Assembly (NCBI RefSeq): GCF_947493125.1
Contig: NZ_CANLQB010000004.1
Span: 372,001-436,000, forward strand
Source of the DNA: an uncultured Roseobacter sp.
GTDB taxonomy: Bacteria > Pseudomonadota > Alphaproteobacteria > Rhodobacterales > Rhodobacteraceae
DNA length: 64,000 nt
Direction of reading: 5' to 3'
Part shown: positions 46,798 to 56,825 of the stretch, one piece after another
How the letters are laid out: the number at the start of each line of letters is the position of its first letter
Position numbering within the stretch: the stretch's first letter is position 1
Notes under the pieces: generated by a model
The model's input: only the letters and a program-made list of their open reading frames with translations
What the model was told of the DNA's origin: nothing
Databases searched by the model: none
Translations under genes and position numbers: made by a program

Positions 46798-46814
46798 TTT
46801 AGAACCGTTCTAAA
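46798..46814. promoter_or_regulatory. Perfect Irr-type iron-control palindrome upstream of the suf operon
   Basis: TTTAGAACCGTTCTAAA is a perfect 17-base dyad (eight-base arms, one centre base). It matches the ICE consensus described for the Fur-family heme/iron regulator Irr in alphaproteobacteria (TTTAGAAnnnTTCTAAA-like). It lies 103 bases from the iscR start and 64 from the divergent hydrolase start, so it could act on either. Confidence 0.75.
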
Positions 46815-46877
46815 GAGCCTGAGCGAAGCCGTCAAGATTGCACGCTCGCGCCTTGGAACATTGTTACAGGGACGCCC

Positions 46878-47531
46878 ATGCCCGAGGTCATTTTTCCCGG
46901 ACCCGAAGGCCGCCTCGAAGGCCGCTACCACCCCCAGAAAGAGCGCGACGCGCCCATTGCCATCATCCTGCACCCGCACCCGCAATTCGGCGGGACCATG
47001 AACCACGTGATCGTGCACCGGATGCATTACGCCTTCTACAACATGGGCTTTACCGTGCTGCGGTTCAATTTCCGCGGGGTCGGGCGCAGCCAGGGGGAAT
47101 ATGACCAGGGGATCGGCGAGCTGTCTGACGCGGCATCGGCGCTCGATTACTTGCAGTCGATGAATAACAACTCCAAACACTGCTGGGTAGCCGGTTTTTC
47201 CTTCGGCGCCTGGATCGGCATGCAGCTTCTGATGCGCCGGCCCGAGATCACCGGCTTCATCTCGGTGGCGCCACCCGCCAACATGTACGACTTCTCCTTC
47301 CTCGCGCCCTGCCCCGCGTCGGGCCTGATCATCAACGGCACAGCCGACCGGGTCGCGCCGCCCAGCGATACGGAATCGCTGGTCTCCAAGCTGCATGAGC
47401 AGAAGGGCATCACCATCACCCATGAACAGGTGGACGGGGCCGGGCATTTCTTTGAAGAGCCGCATCTGGAGACGCTGATCGACACCACCACGGCCTATGT
47501 GAAGCGGCGGCTGACCGAAACAACGAGGTGA
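46878..47531 (+). CDS. Alpha/beta hydrolase (COG2945-like)
   Basis: A 217-residue soluble hydrolase. The nucleophile elbow is WVAGFSFGAWIGMQ, and LHPHPQFGGTMNHVI is the oxyanion region characteristic of the small COG2945 group. The catalytic Asp is near INGTADRVAPP and His in VDGAGHFFEEPHLE. Substrate unknown. It is divergent from iscR and is followed four bases later by a small conserved gene. Confidence 0.88.
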   Translation: MPEVIFPGPEGRLEGRYHPQKERDAPIAIILHPHPQFGGTMNHVIVHRMHYAFYNMGFTVLRFNFRGVGRSQGEYDQGIGELSDAASALDYLQSMNNNSKHCWVAGFSFGAWIGMQLLMRRPEITGFISVAPPANMYDFSFLAPCPASGLIINGTADRVAPPSDTESLVSKLHEQKGITITHEQVDGAGHFFEEPHLETLIDTTTAYVKRRLTETTR

Positions 47532-47535
47532 CCCC

Positions 47536-47778
47536 ATGGGCATTGTCGAAGACGTCGCGGACGAACTGGCGCTGGAAAGCCTCAAGATCATCAACGCAAC
47601 GGGCGACGACGCCTTCGTGCAGCGCATCGCGGACACCATCGGTGGCTCGTCGCAGACCATGGAAGAGGCCTACCTCACCGCGGTGCGCGTGCGCCGGGCC
47701 GAACAGCGGGCGCGCGAGCTTCTGAAATCGCTCAAGGACGACATGGCGCGGCGCCAGGAGCCACCCGCGGGTGGCTGA
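47536..47778 (+). CDS. Small conserved helical protein
   Basis: An 80-residue, mostly helical, charged protein (EDVADELALESLKIINATGDDAFVQRIADTIGGSSQTMEEAYLTAVRVRRAEQRARELLKSL). I do not recognise a named family; genes of this size and sequence style accompany the HD-domain gene in Rhodobacteraceae. A GAGGTGA ribosome site precedes the ATG, and its stop overlaps the HD gene by eight bases, so expression is coupled. Role unknown. Confidence 0.75.
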   Translation: MGIVEDVADELALESLKIINATGDDAFVQRIADTIGGSSQTMEEAYLTAVRVRRAEQRARELLKSLKDDMARRQEPPAGG

Positions 47779-48355
47779 CCGGCTCTCCGCCCAGATCGCG
47801 TTCCTGAACGAAGCCGACAAGCTCAAATCCGTCGTCCGCGCCTCGCGCCTGCATGACGACAGCCGCTTCGAGAACTCCGCCGAGCATTCCTGGCACGTGA
47901 TGCTGCACGCCTTCGTTCTGGCCGAGCACGCGCCCGAGGGCGTCTCGGCCACCCGCGCGCTGCAGATGCTGCTGATCCACGATCTGGTCGAGATCGACGC
48001 GGGCGACACGCCGATCCATGGCGCGGTGGATGCGGCCGCGCAGGAGGCCGCCGAACAGGCCGCCGCCGACCGGCTCTTCGGCCTGCTGCCTGCCGATCAG
48101 GCCGCGGCTTACCGCGCGCTCTGGGACGAGTTCGAAGCCGCCGAGACGCCGGATGCGCGCTTTGCCAAGGCCATCGACCGGCTCTCGACACCGCTCGCCA
48201 ATCTGCAGAACGGCGGCGGATCGTGGACCGAGTACAACGTCACCATGGCGCAGATGGAGACCCGCGTCGGCACTCCGATCGGGCGCGGCGCGCCGGTGCT
48301 CTGGGACTGGCTGCGCCCCCGGCTCGCTGCATTTTTTGCGCGTGCGGGGGGTTAA
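47771..48355 (+). CDS. HD-domain hydrolase (HDDC2/YfbR-like)
   Basis: A 194-residue phosphohydrolase of the HD superfamily. The metal site is ENSAEHSWHVMLHA, then LLIHDLVEIDAGDTP with the HD pair, and AIDRLSTPLANLQN with the last Asp. This layout is that of HDDC2/YfbR 5'-deoxyribonucleotidases. It is likely to act on nucleoside monophosphates. The gene ends 227 bases before icd. Confidence 0.9.
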   Translation: MADRLSAQIAFLNEADKLKSVVRASRLHDDSRFENSAEHSWHVMLHAFVLAEHAPEGVSATRALQMLLIHDLVEIDAGDTPIHGAVDAAAQEAAEQAAADRLFGLLPADQAAAYRALWDEFEAAETPDARFAKAIDRLSTPLANLQNGGGSWTEYNVTMAQMETRVGTPIGRGAPVLWDWLRPRLAAFFARAGG

Positions 48356-48383
48356 CGGGGGCTCACCCCACCGCACGCCGCGC

Positions 48384-48433
48384 ACCGACGTGATACCGAC
48401 GTTTTACCGACGCAATACCGACAGGCCACCGAC
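48384..48433. repeat. Five ACCGAC direct repeats at exact 11-bp spacing upstream of icd
   Basis: ACCGAC begins at 48384, 48395, 48406, 48417 and 48428. The spacing is 11 bases each time and the bases between differ, so only the hexamer and its phase are kept. The array is non-coding and lies about 150 bases upstream of the icd start. Such phasing places each site on nearly the same face of the helix and is typical of cooperative protein binding. No matching regulator is known to me. Confidence 0.7.
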
Positions 48434-48582
48434 AGCTGTTTTGCGGGGCCCCCGGCCAGCCGGGCGCCCGGCGCAAACCAGTCGGCATATTTTCGGTATA
48501 CATCTGTATACAGGCTTTCAAACCGGCGCCAACTGCGCTACACCGCGCGCGAATTGACTCGAACCCGAAACAGGAGCGCTCC

Positions 48583-49797
48583 ATGACCAAGATCAAGGTG
48601 GACAACCCCGTCGTCGAACTCGACGGCGATGAAATGACCCGGATCATCTGGGATTTCATCAAGAAGAAACTCATTCTGCCTTATCTGGATGTGGACCTGA
48701 AATACTACGACCTCGGGATCGAGGCGCGCGACGAAACCGACGACCAGATCACAGTGGATGCCGCCCATGCCATCAAGGAACACGGCGTCGGCGTGAAATG
48801 TGCCACCATCACGCCGGATGAGGCGCGGGTCGAGGAGTTCGGCCTGAAACAGATGTGGCGCTCGCCCAACGGCACCATCCGCAACATCCTTGGCGGCGTG
48901 ATCTTCCGCCAGCCGATCATCTGCAAGAACGTGCCGCGCCTCGTGCCGGGCTGGACCAAACCCATCGTGGTCGGGCGCCACGCTTTCGGTGACCAGTATC
49001 GCGCTACCGATTTCAAATTCCCGGGCAAGGGCAAGCTGACGATCAAATTCGTCGGCGAAGACGGCACCGAGATCGAGAAAGAGGTGTTCGACGCGCCGGG
49101 TGCCGGTGTGACCATGGCGATGTACAACCTCGACCAGTCCATCATCGACTTCGCGCGCGCCTCGATGAACTATGGCCTGTCGCTCGGCTGGCCGGTCTAT
49201 CTCTCCACCAAGAACACAATCCTCAAGCAGTACGACGGGCGTTTTCTGGAGCTGTTTCAGCATATCTATGACACCGAATTCAAAGAGAAATTCGAAGCCG
49301 CTGGCATCACCTACGAGCACCGCCTGATCGACGACATGGTGGCTTGCGCCATGAAGTGGAACGGCGGCTACGTCTGGGCCTGCAAGAACTACGACGGCGA
49401 CGTGCAGTCCGACACCGTGGCGCAGGGCTTCGGCTCGCTGGGCCTCATGACCTCCGTCCTGATGACGCCCGACGGCCAGACCGTCGAAGCCGAAGCGGCG
49501 CATGGCACCGTCACCCGCCACTACCGCCAGCACCAGAAAGGCGAGGAGACCTCCACCAACTCCATCGCCTCGATCTACGCCTGGACCGGCGGGCTCAAGC
49601 ACCGCGCGAAACTCGACGACAACGCGCCCCTGCTGAACTTCGCCGAGACGCTGGAAAAGGTCATTGTCGACACCGTGGAAAGCGGCTTCATGACCAAGGA
49701 CCTGGCGCTGCTCGTGGGCCCCGATCAGAAGTGGCTGACCACCATGGGCTTCCTCGAGAAGGTCGACGAGAACCTCAACAAGGCGCTGGCAGGCTGA
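48583..49797 (+). CDS. icd: NADP-dependent isocitrate dehydrogenase
   Basis: A 404-residue TCA-cycle enzyme that oxidises isocitrate to 2-oxoglutarate and CO2 with NADP+. It is of the eukaryote-like dimeric type: [122 protein letters not shown], and [31 protein letters not shown]. Length fits the family. The start has GGAGCG upstream. A strong terminator follows its stop. Confidence 0.97.
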   Translation: MTKIKVDNPVVELDGDEMTRIIWDFIKKKLILPYLDVDLKYYDLGIEARDETDDQITVDAAHAIKEHGVGVKCATITPDEARVEEFGLKQMWRSPNGTIRNILGGVIFRQPIICKNVPRLVPGWTKPIVVGRHAFGDQYRATDFKFPGKGKLTIKFVGEDGTEIEKEVFDAPGAGVTMAMYNLDQSIIDFARASMNYGLSLGWPVYLSTKNTILKQYDGRFLELFQHIYDTEFKEKFEAAGITYEHRLIDDMVACAMKWNGGYVWACKNYDGDVQSDTVAQGFGSLGLMTSVLMTPDGQTVEAEAAHGTVTRHYRQHQKGEETSTNSIASIYAWTGGLKHRAKLDDNAPLLNFAETLEKVIVDTVESGFMTKDLALLVGPDQKWLTTMGFLEKVDENLNKALAG

Positions 49798-49818
49798 GCC
49801 ACCGTCACACCGGATCTA

Positions 49819-49845
49819 AGGGCCGCAGAGATGCGGCCCTTTTTC
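49819..49845 (+). terminator. Rho-independent terminator after icd
   Basis: AGGGCCGCA pairs with TGCGGCCCT across a GAGA loop and is followed by TTTTC. It lies 22 bases after the icd stop. The stem could also slow transcription arriving from the convergent DUF6356 gene. Confidence 0.9.
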
Positions 49846-49848
49846 GTG

Positions 49849-50055
49849 TCAGTGCCCGCGCGCGTGGAGCCGCTGGTGCAGCCCGGTGACGATCCGGCCC
49901 GCCGTCTTCTCGAAGAGGCACGGGATGAACGCATGCACCAGCGCCGCCCCCGCCGCCGCCATCAGCGCCGCGGCAAATCGCAGGGCGAACAGCATGTGTT
50001 GACCAAAGCTCTCATCCACGGTTGCGGGATGGGCAAGAAAGATGCGTTGAAACAT
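49849..50055 (-). CDS. DUF6356-family small membrane protein
   Basis: A 68-residue protein with one or two hydrophobic stretches: MFQRIFLAHPATVDESFGQHMLFALRFAAALMAAAGAALVHAFIPCLFEKTAGRIV. The HPATVDESF and FEKTA motifs are characteristic of DUF6356. No function is known. It faces icd, and its stop is inside the region after that gene's terminator. Confidence 0.85.
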   Translation of the reverse strand: MFQRIFLAHPATVDESFGQHMLFALRFAAALMAAAGAALVHAFIPCLFEKTAGRIVTGLHQRLHARGH

Positions 50056-50167
50056 GGCGGGCTCCTTGACGTTTTGCGCAAGCTATCATCGGGGCCCTGA
50101 GACTGAATCCCAATTTGTTGCCAAATATGGATTGATAACGGGACAAGATCTCAAATAATGTCCCTTG

Positions 50168-50626
50168 ATGATAACACTTGATGAAATCGACCGAAAGCTG
50201 CTGCGGCTGCTTCAAAAAGATGCGAGCACGCCGCTCGACACCCTGGGCGAGGCCGTGCACCTCAGCCGCAATGCCTGCTGGCGACGGATCAAGGCGCTTG
50301 AAAAAGCGGGCGTGATCGCGCGCCGCGTCACCGTGCTCGACCCGGTGAAATGCGGGCTGGGGCTCGCCGTCTTCATCCTGATCCGCACCAATGCGCACGC
50401 CCCCGACTGGCTGGACAAGTTCCGCGCAGCCACCCGGTCCCTGCCCCAGGTGCTGGGCGTCTACCGGATGAGCGGCGATCTGGACTATCTGGTGCGCGCG
50501 CAGGTGGCGGACATGGCCGACTATGACCGCCTCTATCAGTCGCTGATCCAGCGGGTGCCCCTCTCGGACGTGTCCGCCAGCTTCGTGATGGAACAGATCA
50601 AGGACACCTCTGAACTGCCGCTCTGA
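50168..50626 (+). CDS. Lrp/AsnC-family transcriptional regulator
   Basis: A 152-residue Lrp/AsnC regulator. The N-terminal helix-turn-helix is LDEIDRKLLRLLQKDASTPLDTLGEAVHLSRNACWRRIKALEKAGVI; the C-terminal RAM domain runs from CGLGLAVFILIRT to VPLSDVSASFVMEQIKD. The ATG at 50168 is used because the preceding in-frame codon is a TTG. It is divergent from the DUF6356 gene. Effector and targets cannot be read from sequence. Confidence 0.9.
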   Translation: MITLDEIDRKLLRLLQKDASTPLDTLGEAVHLSRNACWRRIKALEKAGVIARRVTVLDPVKCGLGLAVFILIRTNAHAPDWLDKFRAATRSLPQVLGVYRMSGDLDYLVRAQVADMADYDRLYQSLIQRVPLSDVSASFVMEQIKDTSELPL

Positions 50627-50813
50627 CCTGCCCCTGAGGTCCGCCCCCCCTTGGCGTAAGGCGATTTCGATCCCCAGTCGTTCAAATCTGCTCCAGATCG
50701 CTTTTGGCGGTTGCACTCGCCCGCCACAAACGCCTTATAGGACCGTGACGGCGCCCCTACACTCCTTTAACGTGTGGGGACTATTTTCTTGGAAACTTCA
50801 CTCGGAGACAGAC

Positions 50814-51407
50814 ATGCAGGCGTGTCCGATACCAGATATGACGGGTCCGAGCACGCGTTCCTGGCTGCGCGACGCGACCCGCGGTTTGCATGAGGACGCC
50901 GAGGCGATGTGGATGCCGGCAGCTGCGTTTCGCTCGAAGGACAGCTATCGCGGCTTTCTCTCGGCCCTTCTGCAGGCTCATGCGCGCCTGGGGCTGCCCG
51001 CCGCGAGACGTCGCGGGGATACCGCGGCACAGCTGAGCGAGCAGGCACGCATTGACGCGCTCTGCCGCGACTTGCAGCACCGTCTCCCGCGACAACATCC
51101 TCCACAGAGGATGAGCGCGCTGTATGCCTGGGGCGTCGGCTACGTGCTGAACGGCTCGACCCTTGGGGCCAGCGTTCTGATCTCCAAGGGATATCTCCAG
51201 GCCAGCTGGCCGCGCTCTTACCTGGAGACCAGCCGCGCCTTTGCGCAATCCGGTCAGCTGCGCAGCTTCTTCGACCAACTCGACGACCTGCCGATGGGCG
51301 CGCCGGAGTTGCTGCGCGGTGCCGTCGAGACGTTCGAGATCATCAAGACCGGCGCCCCTGCACCGGAGCGGATGCCGGCGTCCGTGTTGAGGGAGCAGCG
51401 GGCATGA
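50814..51407 (+). CDS. bphO: Heme oxygenase BphO (biliverdin-forming)
   Basis: A heme-oxygenase-family protein of 197 residues. The likely heme-ligating His is in WLRDATRGLHEDAEAMW near the N-terminus, and YAWGVGYVLNGSTLGASVLIS is the distal-helix motif. It would cleave heme to biliverdin, the chromophore of the phytochrome encoded next; the stop overlaps bphP by four bases. The start has GGAGACAGAC before it; an earlier ATG exists but lacks a good ribosome site. Divergence from textbook heme oxygenases is considerable, so the call leans on context. Confidence 0.85.
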   Translation: MQACPIPDMTGPSTRSWLRDATRGLHEDAEAMWMPAAAFRSKDSYRGFLSALLQAHARLGLPAARRRGDTAAQLSEQARIDALCRDLQHRLPRQHPPQRMSALYAWGVGYVLNGSTLGASVLISKGYLQASWPRSYLETSRAFAQSGQLRSFFDQLDDLPMGAPELLRGAVETFEIIKTGAPAPERMPASVLREQRA

Positions 51408-53944
51408 GCGACGCCATGGATGACGCAAAGATCCGCGAGGCACTGGCCGAATGCGAGCGTGAGCAGATCCATATCCCGGGCATCATTCAGCCCATCGGCT
51501 ACCTTCTGGGCGTTGAGCCACGCAGCGGCGAGGTCCTCTATGCCAGTGCCAATTGCGCAGCGCTCTTTCGACAGGATGACACAAACATCATGGGGCGGAC
51601 GGTGCGCGACCTTCTGGGCGCGGAGATCTGGCATGCCTGCCTGAACACTCTGGCATCCGCCGACAGCCCGGACCGTCGCCAGTTCGCCGGTGTCTGGCAG
51701 AACGGTGAGGCCGCTTGGGCCGTGCACATGACCCACTGCGCCGGTCGCCTCGTGCTCGAGATCGAAGACGCCTCGGAAACCCCCTCGAGCTCGCCGGAGA
51801 TGCTGCTTCAGCAAGCCCAACTCGTCAGTCAAATCCAGACCTGCACGGACGAGCAAAGCCTGTTCCGCCTCACGGTCCGGCTGCTGCGGCATCTGACCGG
51901 GTTCGACCGCGTCATGATCTATAGGTTGGATGCCTTTGGCCATGGCGAGGTTCTGGCCGAAGAGCGCCGAGCGGGTCTCGAATCTTTCGAAGGGCTGCAC
52001 TTCCCAAAGTGGGATATCCCGAAGCAGGCCCGCGACATCATGAGCCGGGTGCCCCTGCGTCTGATTGCGAACATCGCGGATGATCCCGTCCCGATTCTAC
52101 AGGCCACCGCGGACCTGCCCCCCCTCGACATCTCCCTTGCTCAGCTGCGCGGGGTGTCAAAAGTGCATCTGCAATACCTTCGGAATATGGGCTCGGATGC
52201 GACGATGACCCTGTCCGTGGTGTTGGACGGCGATCTCTGGGGCATCATCTCGTTCCACCACATGCAGCCCAAGGTCTCGTCCCCCGAGATCCGGCAGATG
52301 CTGGCCGATGCCTTCCTGCCGGTGTTCTGCCTCAAGCTGAACCAGATCCGCGATCGCACCAGCCTCACACTTGCACGTAAGATCAATGGCTTACAGACCG
52401 ATATCCAAGCCAAACTCGACAAAAAGACCGAGATTGAAGAGGTGCTGGAGGGGCTTGGCCAGCAGCTGTGCGAGGCTCTGAACATCACGGGTCTTGCCAT
52501 CATTTCTGGCGCGCGCACCCACACTTACGGGCAGACCCCCTCAGAAGCAGCGCTCGCGGCGCTGGTTCAGGCGCCCCCCAATGCCACCGGCACGCTCTAT
52601 ACGACCGATGCGCTGCGCGACGCCTTTCCAGATCACCGAGACGGCTTCGGCGGTCTCGGCGGCGCGCTGGTCATCCACGGCCCGCACGACCGGCGCCTGG
52701 CCTTCTTCCGCCCGGTGATCGAGCAATCGGTCGCCTGGGCCGGCAATCCGACAAAGGCCCTGCATCAGGTGGACGGCAACGCGCGCCTCGAACCCCGGGG
52801 CAGCTTTGCGACCTATCTCGAGAGCATCGAAGGGCAGTCCGAGCCCTGGTCCCCCGAGGATCAACATCTGGCACAGCTGCTCTGGCCGCTTCTGAATGCC
52901 GCCGAACGACAGGCCTTCATGAATGATCTCAGCCGCCAGCAAATGCTGATGATCGGAGAGCTGAATCACCGGGTCCGCAACATCCTCACCCTGATCGAGT
53001 CGGTCTCACGGCAGGCCCGGCGCTCCAACAGCTCCCTGGAGAGCTACAGCAAGGCGCTCGAGGCGCGGATCAAGGCGCTGGCCGCCGCGCATGATTTGGG
53101 TGCAGGCTCTGCCCTGCCGTCGGTCTCTGTGCGCAAGATTATCGAGCTTGAAAACACGCCTTACGGGGATGACGCTGGCAGTCAGCTGTCCATCACAGGT
53201 CCGGATTTCTACATTCGCGCCGATCTGGCGCCCACCTTCACCCTTGCCATCCATGAGTTGATGACCAACGCGGTGAAATATGGCGCGCTGTCGACCGCGA
53301 GCGGACGCATTGCCGTCGCACTCGCGGAAACGGAAGCGGGCATGGAGCTGACCTGGGTCGAATCCGGTGGCCCGCCTGTCGTGAAACCCGATGTGGTCGG
53401 CTTCGGCTCGATCCTGATCACCCAGGCGATTGCCTATGAACTGGGCGGTTCGTCGGATCTCGACTACGCGCCGTCCGGCGTGCGCGCGCATCTGACCATC
53501 CCGCACAAGATGCTCGACGCGAAACCGGACCGAGACGAGATCAAGGCAGCGGTCGCAGACGAAACGATCACCAATATACCGGCTCCTCTAAGAAACGGCA
53601 TCATATTGATTTTAGAAGATAATTTTGTCATCGCCAATGGGATCGCCGAAGATCTGAAGACCATCGGTTTTCCCAACAGCGAGATTGTCGCGCGGGCGGA
53701 GGAAGCGCTGGACTACATCGGCATCGAATCCCCGGCGCTCGGCCTGCTCGACATCAATCTCGGCGGTGGCCAGACCAGTATCGAAGTCGCGCGCAAGCTG
53801 GCCGAGAAGCAGGTGCCGTTCGTCTTTGTGTCTGGCTACGGGGAACTGGCAGACCTGCCGGCGGATCTGGACGGTCGCCAAGTTCTGACCAAACCCGCCT
53901 CCCGAGAAGACCTGATCAAGGCGCTTGCCAAGCTGGTGCCCTGA
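51404..53944 (+). CDS. bphP: Bacteriophytochrome histidine kinase with C-terminal receiver domain
   Basis: An 846-residue red/far-red photoreceptor. PAS begins [20 protein letters not shown]; Cys17 is the expected biliverdin-attachment residue. In the GAF domain [10 protein letters not shown] keeps the conserved Asp, and [13 protein letters not shown] and ISFHHMQ keep the two pyrrole-region His. PHY follows. The kinase is of the HWE/HisKA_2 type: [19 protein letters not shown] (about 520), [14 protein letters not shown], and [10 protein letters not shown]. The last 117 residues are a receiver domain ([13 protein letters not shown], phospho-Asp in [10 protein letters not shown] near 782, VSGYGE, TKP). 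The kinase-receiver fusion suggests phosphorelay output. Confidence 0.93.
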   Translation: MSDAMDDAKIREALAECEREQIHIPGIIQPIGYLLGVEPRSGEVLYASANCAALFRQDDTNIMGRTVRDLLGAEIWHACLNTLASADSPDRRQFAGVWQNGEAAWAVHMTHCAGRLVLEIEDASETPSSSPEMLLQQAQLVSQIQTCTDEQSLFRLTVRLLRHLTGFDRVMIYRLDAFGHGEVLAEERRAGLESFEGLHFPKWDIPKQARDIMSRVPLRLIANIADDPVPILQATADLPPLDISLAQLRGVSKVHLQYLRNMGSDATMTLSVVLDGDLWGIISFHHMQPKVSSPEIRQMLADAFLPVFCLKLNQIRDRTSLTLARKINGLQTDIQAKLDKKTEIEEVLEGLGQQLCEALNITGLAIISGARTHTYGQTPSEAALAALVQAPPNATGTLYTTDALRDAFPDHRDGFGGLGGALVIHGPHDRRLAFFRPVIEQSVAWAGNPTKALHQVDGNARLEPRGSFATYLESIEGQSEPWSPEDQHLAQLLWPLLNAAERQAFMNDLSRQQMLMIGELNHRVRNILTLIESVSRQARRSNSSLESYSKALEARIKALAAAHDLGAGSALPSVSVRKIIELENTPYGDDAGSQLSITGPDFYIRADLAPTFTLAIHELMTNAVKYGALSTASGRIAVALAETEAGMELTWVESGGPPVVKPDVVGFGSILITQAIAYELGGSSDLDYAPSGVRAHLTIPHKMLDAKPDRDEIKAAVADETITNIPAPLRNGIILILEDNFVIANGIAEDLKTIGFPNSEIVARAEEALDYIGIESPALGLLDINLGGGQTSIEVARKLAEKQVPFVFVSGYGELADLPADLDGRQVLTKPASREDLIKALAKLVP

Positions 53945-54204
53945 CCCGTGCGGATTACCCCGCGCGCGCGGGACCTGCTGATCTCCGATCGTACACTGAA
54001 CCGCCACCGGTGACGCTTTCGAGGACATATGCGGAGGCCCAGACGCTGATCCCCTTGCATCAGCCATCGGGGCCTAGGCGGGCTGCATGCGCTCCCGGCC
54101 GGGACGGGCAAGGAGGACACGGTCGCCGGGTGAGGGGCCGGGCCCGCTGGACAGCACGCCCTGCAACGGTCTATGCAAGGGAAATCCTTGCATGTGAGCC
54201 ACTT

Positions 54205-54642
54205 ATGACCTCAATTCTGATCCTGAATGGGCCGAACCTCAATCTCCTCGGGACGCGGCAGCCGGAGGTCTATGGCGCAACGACGCTCGCAGATATCGAG
54301 GGAATGTGCACAGCCTGGGCAGACGCCGCCAACTGCACGGTCACGTTCCTGCAGTCAAATCACGAGGGGGCGCTGGTCGATGCCATTCACGCCGCGCGCG
54401 GTGTGCAGGACGGCATCATCCTGAATGCGGGCGCCTACACCCATACGTCCATCGCGCTGATGGATGCCTTGGCCTCGGTCGAACTGCCCGCCATCGAACT
54501 GCATCTGAGCAACGTCCACGCGCGGGAGACGTTTCGGCATAAATCCTACATCGCCAAGGTGGCGGTCGGCCTGATCTGCGGTTTCGGGGCGCAAGGATAC
54601 ACCTTGGCATTGGACGCGATGAAGTCGCACGTCGAAGATTAA
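54205..54642 (+). CDS. aroQ: 3-dehydroquinate dehydratase, type II
   Basis: A 145-residue shikimate-pathway enzyme that dehydrates 3-dehydroquinate. It has [25 protein letters not shown] (catalytic Arg and Tyr), [33 protein letters not shown], and [25 protein letters not shown], which are hallmark AroQ sequences. The start follows the usual [10 protein letters not shown] form; longer upstream reading is not protein-like. It stands alone after bphP. Confidence 0.96.
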   Translation: MTSILILNGPNLNLLGTRQPEVYGATTLADIEGMCTAWADAANCTVTFLQSNHEGALVDAIHAARGVQDGIILNAGAYTHTSIALMDALASVELPAIELHLSNVHARETFRHKSYIAKVAVGLICGFGAQGYTLALDAMKSHVED

Positions 54643-54668
54643 TACCGACGTGTAAGCCCCTGAAAGAA

Positions 54669-54694
54669 AAGGGCGACGGAACCCCGTCGCCCTT
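54669..54694 (-). terminator. Terminator of the rpsB-tsf operon
   Basis: AAGGGCGACGG and CCGTCGCCCTT form an eleven-base-pair stem with loop AACC. On the minus strand the stem is followed by TTCTTTC, so it serves tsf; on the plus strand it is followed by GTAATT and would be only a weak stop for aroQ. Confidence 0.85.
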
Positions 54695-54717
54695 GTAATT
54701 CCGACTGTGGAATTGCG

Positions 54718-55593
54718 TCAGCCCTTTGCAGCCTTCGCAACCTCGGCAGCGAAGTCTTCCTTGACCACTTCGATGCCCTCGCCCACTTCCAGACGGACAA
54801 AGCCGCCGATGGTGGCACCGGCGTCCTTGGCCGCCTCACCCACGGTCAGATCGGGGTTCACGACAAAAGACTGGTTCAGCAAAGTCACTTCGGACATGTA
54901 CTTCTTCATGCGACCGATGATCATCTTCTCGATCACCGCTTCGGGCTTGCCGCTTTCGCGCGCAATGTCCATCTGAACCTGCTTTTCCTTTTCGACAACC
55001 GCCGGGTCCAGATCGTCTTCAGACAGCGCCGCCGGGTTGACCGCCGCGATGTGCATGGCGACCTGCTTGCCGAAGGCTTCATCGCCCCCGTTCAGAGCGA
55101 CGAGAACACCGATCTTGCCCATACCGGGGGCGGCGGCGTTGTGCACATAAGAGACAACGGTCTCACCGTCTATGGCCGACATCCGGCGCACCGACATGTT
55201 CTCACCAATCGTCGCGATTTTGTCGGTGACCACGGTGGCCACGGATGTGCCGCCCATGTCAGCTTCCTTCAGCGCCTCGACATCAGAGACGGTGAGCGCG
55301 ACCTCGGCGATGCCGGCAACCATTTCCTGAAACTCTGCGTTCTTGCCCACGAAATCGGTCTCGGAATTCACCTCGACCGCAACACCGTGACCGCCGCTGA
55401 CCTTGACCGCGACGAGACCTTCCGCCGCCGTCCGACCGGATTTTTTCGCAGCCTTCGCAAGGCCCTTGGTGCGCAGCCAATCCAGCGCGGCTTCCATGTC
55501 GCCGTCGGTCTCGGTCAGCGCCTTCTTTGCGTCCATCATGCCTGCGCCGGTAGTGTCGCGCAGCTCTTTGACCATAGATGCTGTGATCGCCAT
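54718..55593 (-). CDS. tsf: Translation elongation factor Ts
   Basis: A 291-residue nucleotide-exchange factor for EF-Tu. It opens [59 protein letters not shown], and [13 protein letters not shown] is the conserved contact region. The C-terminal [23 protein letters not shown] segment is also typical. It follows rpsB by 75 bases, the usual order. Confidence 0.97.
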   Translation of the reverse strand: MAITASMVKELRDTTGAGMMDAKKALTETDGDMEAALDWLRTKGLAKAAKKSGRTAAEGLVAVKVSGGHGVAVEVNSETDFVGKNAEFQEMVAGIAEVALTVSDVEALKEADMGGTSVATVVTDKIATIGENMSVRRMSAIDGETVVSYVHNAAAPGMGKIGVLVALNGGDEAFGKQVAMHIAAVNPAALSEDDLDPAVVEKEKQVQMDIARESGKPEAVIEKMIIGRMKKYMSEVTLLNQSFVVNPDLTVGEAAKDAGATIGGFVRLEVGEGIEVVKEDFAAEVAKAAKG

Positions 55594-55668
55594 CTGAGGT
55601 TCTCCTTTGGAATCTTCTTGTGCCGGGGCAGGTCATCCCTGCCCCATATGTCATGCGTGTGACGCGGC

Positions 55669-56541
55669 TCAGCTTGTCGCTTTTTCGACCGTCTCTTCCT
55701 TGGACTCGATATCCAGAGGCGCATCGGTCGCAACCGCATCGTTGGAGACCGTCTCGGAGGATGCGTCCCCGACCTCGACACCGGTCGACTCGGCCACGGC
55801 CTCTTCGACAGGTGCTTCTTCCATCTCACCCAGGTCAACGCCTGCGGCCCCCAGTTGCGCGGACATACCGTCAAGCGCCGCGCGGGCTGCCAGATCGCAA
55901 TAAAGCGCAATGGCGCGGGCCGCATCGTCGTTGCCGGGGATGATGTAGTCGATGCCGTCGGGCGCGCAATTGGTGTCCACAACGGCCACAACCGGGATGC
56001 CCAGCTTGTTGGCTTCGGCCACGGCCAGCGCTTCTTTCTTCACGTCGATCACGAAGAGCAGGTCGGGACGGCCGCCCATTTCGCGGATCCCGCCGAGGCT
56101 CGCCTGCAGCTTGCCCTGGTCACGTTCCATGCCCAGACGCTCTTTCTTGGTCAGCCCGGCAAAGCCCTGCTCCGCCTGCTCGTCAATCGCCTTCAGACGG
56201 TTGATCGATTGCGAGACGGTCTGCCAGTTGGTCAGCGTGCCGCCCAGCCAGCGGTGGTTCATGTAGTATTGCGCGCATTTCTCGGCAGCTTCCGCGATTG
56301 GCTGCTGCGCCTGACGCTTGGTGCCGACAAACAGGATGCTGCCGCCCTTGGCGACGGTTTCGCGGATCACGTTCAGCGCCGCGTCCAGCATCGGCACGGT
56401 CTGTGTGAGATCCATGATGTGGATGCCATTGCGCGCGCCGTAGATGAACGGACCCATACGCGGGTTCCAACGCTGTGTCTGGTGGCCGAAGTGCACGCCT
56501 GCTTCAAGCAACTGGCGCATGGTGAACTCTGGAAGAGCCAT
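55669..56541 (-). CDS. rpsB: 30S ribosomal protein S2 with acidic C-terminal extension
   Basis: Ribosomal protein S2, 290 residues. Family stretches: [111 protein letters not shown]2 usually ends near residue 240-250; here about 45 further residues, rich in Glu, Ala and Val, follow (from [15 protein letters not shown]). Acidic tails on S2 are known in some alphaproteobacteria. It is first in rpsB-tsf. Confidence 0.97.
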   Translation of the reverse strand: MALPEFTMRQLLEAGVHFGHQTQRWNPRMGPFIYGARNGIHIMDLTQTVPMLDAALNVIRETVAKGGSILFVGTKRQAQQPIAEAAEKCAQYYMNHRWLGGTLTNWQTVSQSINRLKAIDEQAEQGFAGLTKKERLGMERDQGKLQASLGGIREMGGRPDLLFVIDVKKEALAVAEANKLGIPVVAVVDTNCAPDGIDYIIPGNDDAARAIALYCDLAARAALDGMSAQLGAAGVDLGEMEEAPVEEAVAESTGVEVGDASSETVSNDAVATDAPLDIESKEETVEKATS

Positions 56542-56604
56542 GTCGTGTCTACCTTTCCGGTTTTATCCTCGGCGGGGGCATGACAGATCTCTGCCAACCG
56601 GCGG

Positions 56605-56653
56605 ACCCTCGGGGATGTCTCCCCCAATGAGCCCAAACCCCGCCTGCGGGTTT
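56605..56653 (-). promoter_or_regulatory. Hairpins in the rpsB leader
   Basis: Upstream of rpsB the minus strand can form AAACCCGC-AG-GCGGGGTTT with one bulge (56653-56635) and then GGGGGAGACATCCCC (about 56626-56612). Ribosomal leaders often carry such structures for feedback by the encoded protein. No known RNA family was recognised; this is inference from the fold. Confidence 0.35.
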
Positions 56654-56825
56654 CAGTCCGCGCCGTATAAGTCACGCCCGCGCAGATCGCAAGAGGCCAA
56701 TTCAACAGCGCATCTACGAAGTGATCAGCCTGTTCTTGTCACCGGTCCGCAGCGCACTCTAGTATCGCAGCCAACCGGGCCCTGCGAGGTCCGGATCACG
56801 AGACGAAGAACAACCGGGAGTGACC

